Shown: positions 30,396 through 33,435 of the stretch, piece after piece
How positions within the stretch are numbered: position 1 is the stretch's first letter
Layout: every line of letters starts with the position of its first letter
Assembly (NCBI GenBank): GCA_009619095.1
Contig: WJOT01000041.1
Coordinates: 1-33,435, forward strand
Source: Clostridia bacterium
Lineage (GTDB): Bacteria; UBA6262; WVXT01
DNA length: 33,435 bases
Direction of reading: 5' to 3'
The notes under the pieces: model-generated
Told to the model about the DNA's origin: nothing
Seen by the model: the letters and a program-made list of their open reading frames with translations, nothing else
Databases searched by the model: none
Translations under genes and position numbers: made by a program

Positions 30396-31268
30396 CTAAT
30401 AGATTACTTTATTCAGGGGATACTCTATTATCCCTTCAGCACCAGCGCGCTTCAGTTCCGGAAGAATCTTCTTTACCATTTCTTCTTTTAGGATTATCTC
30501 AAGGGCAAGCCAACCCGGAATAGTCAAAAGGGAAACTGTTGGCTTTTTGAGTGCAGGCAGAATCTTCATAAGTTTGGAAATGTCTTCCTTTCTCACGTTC
30601 ATCTTTAACCCCACCATGCCCTCTGCTGCCAGAGCTCCCTGTAAGAGAATAGCAATATTCTCAATCTTGTTCCTCTTCCAAGGATTCTGATAGGACCCCT
30701 TATTGGCAATGAAACGCGTTGTCGATTCTATAATCGTATCTATAGTTCTTAAATAATTTGCCTCCAGAGAAGAGCCGGTCTCGGTCAATTCCACAATAGC
30801 ATCAGCTAAAGTCCCTGCCTTTCCCTCGGTAGCTCCCCAGGAAAATTCCACATCTGCTTTTACTTTCTTCTTCTTCAAATAATCCTTAACTACGTTAACT
30901 AACTCAGTGGCTATCTTCTTTCCTTTCAGGTCTTTCACGGATCTAACTCGTGAATTGTTAGAAACAGCCAGGACCCACTTCACCGGACGGTACCCCGACT
31001 TGGAATATACAAGCTCACACACTTCTTTTACTTTTGCCTTGTTTTCTCTAATCCAGTCGTAGCCAGTGAGCCCTGCATCGAAAGTACCATCCTCAACATA
31101 TCTGGCCATCTCCTGAGCCCTTACCAGCATAACTTCCAATTCCGAGTCATCGCATGAGGGAAAATATGACCTCCCTCCTACATAAATACGTATGCCGGCT
31201 TTACGGAACAACTCCATAGTTGGCACCTGAAGGCTCCCTTTTGGTAAACCCAATTTTAATTTTGGCAT
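30396..31268 (-). CDS. hisG: ATP phosphoribosyltransferase, long form
   Basis: A 290-aa HisG, the first enzyme of histidine biosynthesis, joining ATP and PRPP. The periplasmic-binding-protein-like catalytic part starts '[22 protein letters not shown]' and contains '[10 protein letters not shown]' and '[15 protein letters not shown]'. The PRPP loop region is '[27 protein letters not shown]' (E-x-x-x-x-G-x-A-D-A-I). The ACT-like C-terminal regulatory domain (about 215-290, '[27 protein letters not shown]') makes it the long, hexameric, histidine-inhibited form that does not need HisZ. AAGGGAGGG precedes the ATG. No other his gene is in the window. Confidence 0.96.
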   Translation of the reverse strand: MPKLKLGLPKGSLQVPTMELFRKAGIRIYVGGRSYFPSCDDSELEVMLVRAQEMARYVEDGTFDAGLTGYDWIRENKAKVKEVCELVYSKSGYRPVKWVLAVSNNSRVRSVKDLKGKKIATELVNVVKDYLKKKKVKADVEFSWGATEGKAGTLADAIVELTETGSSLEANYLRTIDTIIESTTRFIANKGSYQNPWKRNKIENIAILLQGALAAEGMVGLKMNVRKEDISKLMKILPALKKPTVSLLTIPGWLALEIILKEEMVKKILPELKRAGAEGIIEYPLNKVIY

Positions 31269-31286
31269 CTATCCCTCCCTTTCTGT

Positions 31287-31383
31287 GGGGGACGGACGCA
31301 GTTTATGCCGACCTTTCGGCGTGCCGTCCCTTCCTTTGGGCGACCATCCCGCTTGCACGGGATAAACTGCCTGTCGCCCCTAC
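31287..31383. repeat. Inverted pair of family B hairpins (REPIN-like)
   Basis: 31289-31330 has outer stem GGGACGG/CCGTCCC, GCAGTTTAT and inner hairpin GCCGA-CCTT-TCGGC. 31338-31383 has outer stem GGGCGAC/GTCGCCC, inner stem CCCG/CGGG and ATAAACTGC. The second is the same design in opposite orientation, so the two form a REPIN-like pair in the 138 bp gap between rimI and hisG. Another copy is at 9603-9650. Confidence 0.75.
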
Positions 31384-31406
31384 AGCGACGAACAAACTAT
31401 CTTTCA

Positions 31407-31898
31407 TTACAAATTTCTCTTTTCCATTACAATGGCGTCTTCTCCAGTATAAGCATAATAGCCTTCCTTGATTTTCGTCTTCCGGAAACCCCATTTCTCG
31501 TACAACCTCAGTCCCACCCTATTGGAAGTTCGAACTTCCAGGGTTGCTACTTTGGCTCCCAAATTTTTTGCCTTCTCCAAAAGAAATCTGAGAAACTCAC
31601 TCCCAAAGCCACGACTCCTATAGTCTGGATGTACGGCAAGATTGGTTATGTGCGCCTCGTGTTTAACCATCCAGAAACCACCATAAGCAATCATCCTGCT
31701 CTTTTTCTTTTCCTGAGAATTTTCTCTCATTACATAAAAGTGGGAAAAAGGTATTATCAACTCATGATAGAACATTGCCAGTGACCACGGTTCAGGAAAA
31801 GATACGCTTTCTATCTCCACCACCTCCTCAAGGTCGTTGTAATCCAATGGGAATATGGAAAATTTCAACTCTTTCTCAATCTTTCCTTCTCTTCCCAT
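31407..31898 (-). CDS. rimI: Ribosomal protein S18-alanine N-acetyltransferase (RimI-type GNAT)
   Basis: A 163-aa GNAT acetyltransferase. 'IFPLDYNDLEEVVEIESVSFPEPWSLAMFYHEL' is the typical RimI start. Acetyl-CoA binding motif A is 'AHITNLAVHPDYRSRGFGSEFLRFLLEKA' (the usual RxxGxG/A loop is present as RSRGFG), and 'ATLEVRTSNRVGLRLYEKWGF' is the RimI motif B. The C-terminus 'EGYYAYTGEDAIVMEK' also fits. Its start lies 34 bp inside the end of tsaB, so the genes are co-translated, the standard tsaE-tsaB-rimI order. Function as S18 acetylase is inferred from family and context. Confidence 0.9.
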   Translation of the reverse strand: MGREGKIEKELKFSIFPLDYNDLEEVVEIESVSFPEPWSLAMFYHELIIPFSHFYVMRENSQEKKKSRMIAYGGFWMVKHEAHITNLAVHPDYRSRGFGSEFLRFLLEKAKNLGAKVATLEVRTSNRVGLRLYEKWGFRKTKIKEGYYAYTGEDAIVMEKRNL

Positions 31899-32566
31899 TT
31901 CACTTCAGCCTCCGCTCTCCTTATATATAGGGGAAAGACTTCATCATACTTTTTCCCTTCCCCGGAAACAAGTTTCTCCAAACCCAACCGGGCAACGCGG
32001 GCTGCCGAAACGTAACGCCTTTCCTTCTTGACAATTTTTACTTTCTTCTTTAGAAAATCTTTAATTATATTTTCATAAAGGTCCGCTGCCTCACCAAGAA
32101 AGAGTATAGTTTCCTCTTTATCTTTCAATATTTTCAACCAGTCCTCTATCCCAATTAGTTGATGGGGAGTCAATCTCTTTCTGCCATCATATAGTGCAGT
32201 GTAGATTTCCCGGCGTAGAGCATCAATCATAGGGCAAACAAGCTCTCCGGATGTTTCCATACCAAAGGCTAAGCCATCAAGGCTGGGAATTCCTGCCAAG
32301 GGAATGTTTAAACTCTGAGCAAGCCCTCTGGCTGTGGAAACTCCCACGCGAATTCCCGTAAATGAACCTGGACCAATGGACACCGCAATTCCATTTATAT
32401 CCTTAATAGCCATGCCATTTCTTTTCAATATTTCATCAAGAAGTGGAATTACCCTTTCCGAATGGGAAAGTCCCAGATGGAGTGAAATCTCATCCCGTAA
32501 CTTCTTTCCATCTGTCAGGGCTATACTACAGGTTTTAGTTGATGTCTCTATTCCCAGAATTACCAT
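31865..32566 (-). CDS. tsaB: tRNA N6-threonylcarbamoyladenosine biosynthesis protein TsaB
   Basis: A 233-aa ASKHA-fold protein, the partner of TsaD and TsaE in making t6A37 of tRNAs that read ANN codons. The family start 'ILGIETSTKTCSIAL' and the signature 'GIAVSIGPGSFTGIRVGVSTARGLAQSLNIPLAGIPSLD' are clear; 'ICPMIDALRREIYTALY' type motif is present as 'VCPMIDALRREIYTALYDG'. GGGAGAT precedes the ATG. It overlaps tsaE upstream by 32 bp and rimI downstream by 34 bp. Confidence 0.95.
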   Translation of the reverse strand: MVILGIETSTKTCSIALTDGKKLRDEISLHLGLSHSERVIPLLDEILKRNGMAIKDINGIAVSIGPGSFTGIRVGVSTARGLAQSLNIPLAGIPSLDGLAFGMETSGELVCPMIDALRREIYTALYDGRKRLTPHQLIGIEDWLKILKDKEETILFLGEAADLYENIIKDFLKKKVKIVKKERRYVSAARVARLGLEKLVSGEGKKYDEVFPLYIRRAEAEVKWEEKERLRKS

Positions 32567-33014
32567 TTACATTGATCTCCCTGCCAATCAGATTAGTTAT
32601 CTTTATCTCCCGATTATTCTCAGAAATTATTTTTAATTCTATTTCCATTCTCTTTTCAGGCCAGAGTGGTCTCATCTTCTCCGCCCATTCAATAATTGTT
32701 ACTCCCTGATTATAGAAATATTCTCTATAACCCAGTTCTTCTACTTCGGATAATTTATCAAGACGAAAGAGGTCAAAATGGTAAACTGGAATTCTTCCTT
32801 TATACTCGTTAATTAACTTGAAGGTGGCACTACTTACAGAGCCTCGAACTCCCAACCCCTGAGCAATGCCCTGGGTAATGGTCGTCTTGCCAGAGCCGAG
32901 TTCGCCAACAAGACAGATTATATCTCCCGGCAGAAGTCCTTTGCCGATTGCTCTACCAATCTTTCTCGTCTCTTCCTCACTCTTGGTAAACTTTACCCAA
33001 CCTCTATTCTTCAT
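32535..33014 (-). CDS. tsaE: tRNA t6A biosynthesis ATPase TsaE
   Basis: A 159-aa P-loop ATPase of the t6A complex. Walker A is 'VGELGSGKTTITQGIAQGLG' (P-loop residues 37-44), followed by 'SSATFKLINEYKGRIPVYHFDLFRLD' and 'VTIIEWAEKM', all typical. I start at MKNRGW rather than at the upstream GTG of the track ORF, because that ATG lies 10 bp after the preceding stop codon and the extra residues are not family-like. The length is close to the usual 150-160 residues. Confidence 0.93.
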   Translation of the reverse strand: MKNRGWVKFTKSEEETRKIGRAIGKGLLPGDIICLVGELGSGKTTITQGIAQGLGVRGSVSSATFKLINEYKGRIPVYHFDLFRLDKLSEVEELGYREYFYNQGVTIIEWAEKMRPLWPEKRMEIELKIISENNREIKITNLIGREINVNGNSGNRDIN

Positions 33015-33024
33015 TATTCCAAAT

Positions 33025-33435
33025 CTATTCGCCGAGATGTCGAATGACACCGTATTTTCTGGGAATTGTAAGATCTGCCTTTCTGGCTGTTTGCTCTTCT
33101 TTTATTCTGTAATCAACGTCCATGATTTCTATAAATTCCGCCGTATAGTCCTTTAACACGCCTGGATATTCAAATATTTTACCACCCTTGGTCAACTCAA
33201 GTACAACCTTCTTACCAATATGTCTTTCTAATAAAGGCTCGAAAGATGTTCCCATAGAACCCACCAATTCCTGTTTTAACTGGGAGACGTATTTATCTTG
33301 AGAAGTTAGCATCGCCCCAGCAGGAGCGGCTCTTTTGGCCTGACCAATCAACAGATTCACTACATCCATCACCGAATCTTTTACCGTCTTGAATAAATTT
33401 TGTATTCTTCTTTTAAGCCTTCTTAAGGCTCCGGT
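33025..33435 (-). CDS. Unknown protein, 5' part beyond the window
   Basis: An open frame that continues to the window edge without a stop. I can read 'TGALRRLKRRIQNLFKTVKDSVMDVVNLLIG' before the track's GTG start, so the track start is probably internal. The C-terminal region 'HIGKKVVLELTKGGKIFEYPGVLKDYTAEFIEIMDVDYRIKEEQTARKADLTIPRKYGVIRHLG' looks like a small beta-rich domain. I do not recognise the family. The stop codon lies 10 bp before the tsaE start, so it is probably in the same operon. Confidence 0.6.
   Translation of the reverse strand, partial: TGALRRLKRRIQNLFKTVKDSVMDVVNLLIGQAKRAAPAGAMLTSQDKYVSQLKQELVGSMGTSFEPLLERHIGKKVVLELTKGGKIFEYPGVLKDYTAEFIEIMDVDYRIKEEQTARKADLTIPRKYGVIRHLGE

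Noticed and set aside
31303-31494. 63-aa minus-strand ORF ending in a repeat-like sequence
   Set aside because: It runs out of frame through rimI and the family B repeat pair, and matches no family.

Overview
The window is a gene-dense bacterial chromosome segment of moderate G+C in which every recognisable gene lies on the minus strand, so transcription runs from high to low coordinates. A TolC/MacAB-type efflux operon, periplasmic proteins, a lipoprotein protease and a pseudopilin point to a double-membraned (Gram-negative type) bacterium. The mix of poorly characterised families (DUF6485, DUF3467, Minf_1886, DUF1844, DUF2784) with an endonuclease Q is of the kind seen in candidate phyla such as Omnitrophota and relatives. 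That placement is inference only: there is no rRNA in the window.

Layout in transcription order. (1) 33435-31407: an edge-truncated unknown gene, then tsaE-tsaB-rimI, the tRNA t6A and ribosomal acetylation cluster. (2) 31268-28367: long-form hisG, gltX, a DUF1844 protein and tRNA-Gln(CUG), whose 3' end is repeated 138 bp further on as part of a hairpin-forming repeat. (3) 28148-25007: an orphan pseudopilin, a small membrane protein, a cupin, a DUF2784 membrane protein, an SDR dehydrogenase and an M48 lipoprotein peptidase. (4) 24855-22096: a nucleotidyltransferase-fold protein lacking its Asp pair, a TPM-domain protein, a ~640 bp array of long imperfect palindromes with a 208 bp period, and lemA. 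(5) 22038-18423: an orphan Cys-containing PD-(D/E)XK nuclease, Minf_1886, DUF3467 and DUF6485 proteins, a VanZ-like protein and endonuclease Q. (6) 18400-9748: transaldolase, two helicase-nuclease subunits arranged like AdnAB/AddAB, and an iron-type alcohol dehydrogenase. (7) 9575-8439: rmuC, with a good promoter and a repeat in its leader, then tRNA-Glu(CUC). (8) 8286-4105: beta-phosphoglucomutase, a GH65 glycoside phosphorylase and a GT4 glycosyltransferase, i.e. disaccharide phosphorolysis. (9) 3869-1: an ECF sigma factor, zinc-finger anti-sigma, LTxxQ periplasmic protein, TolC, adaptor and ABC ATPase (cut by the window edge), preceded by a candidate ECF promoter.

The most unusual property is the density and variety of short hairpin-forming repeats between genes. 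At least five families are visible. Several supply the last codons or the stop codon of adjacent genes (transaldolase, both helicase-nuclease subunits, M48 protease), and some copies preserve the hairpin while changing its sequence. A second theme is DNA maintenance: rmuC, the two helicase-nucleases, the orphan nuclease and endonuclease Q all lie within about 13.5 kb.
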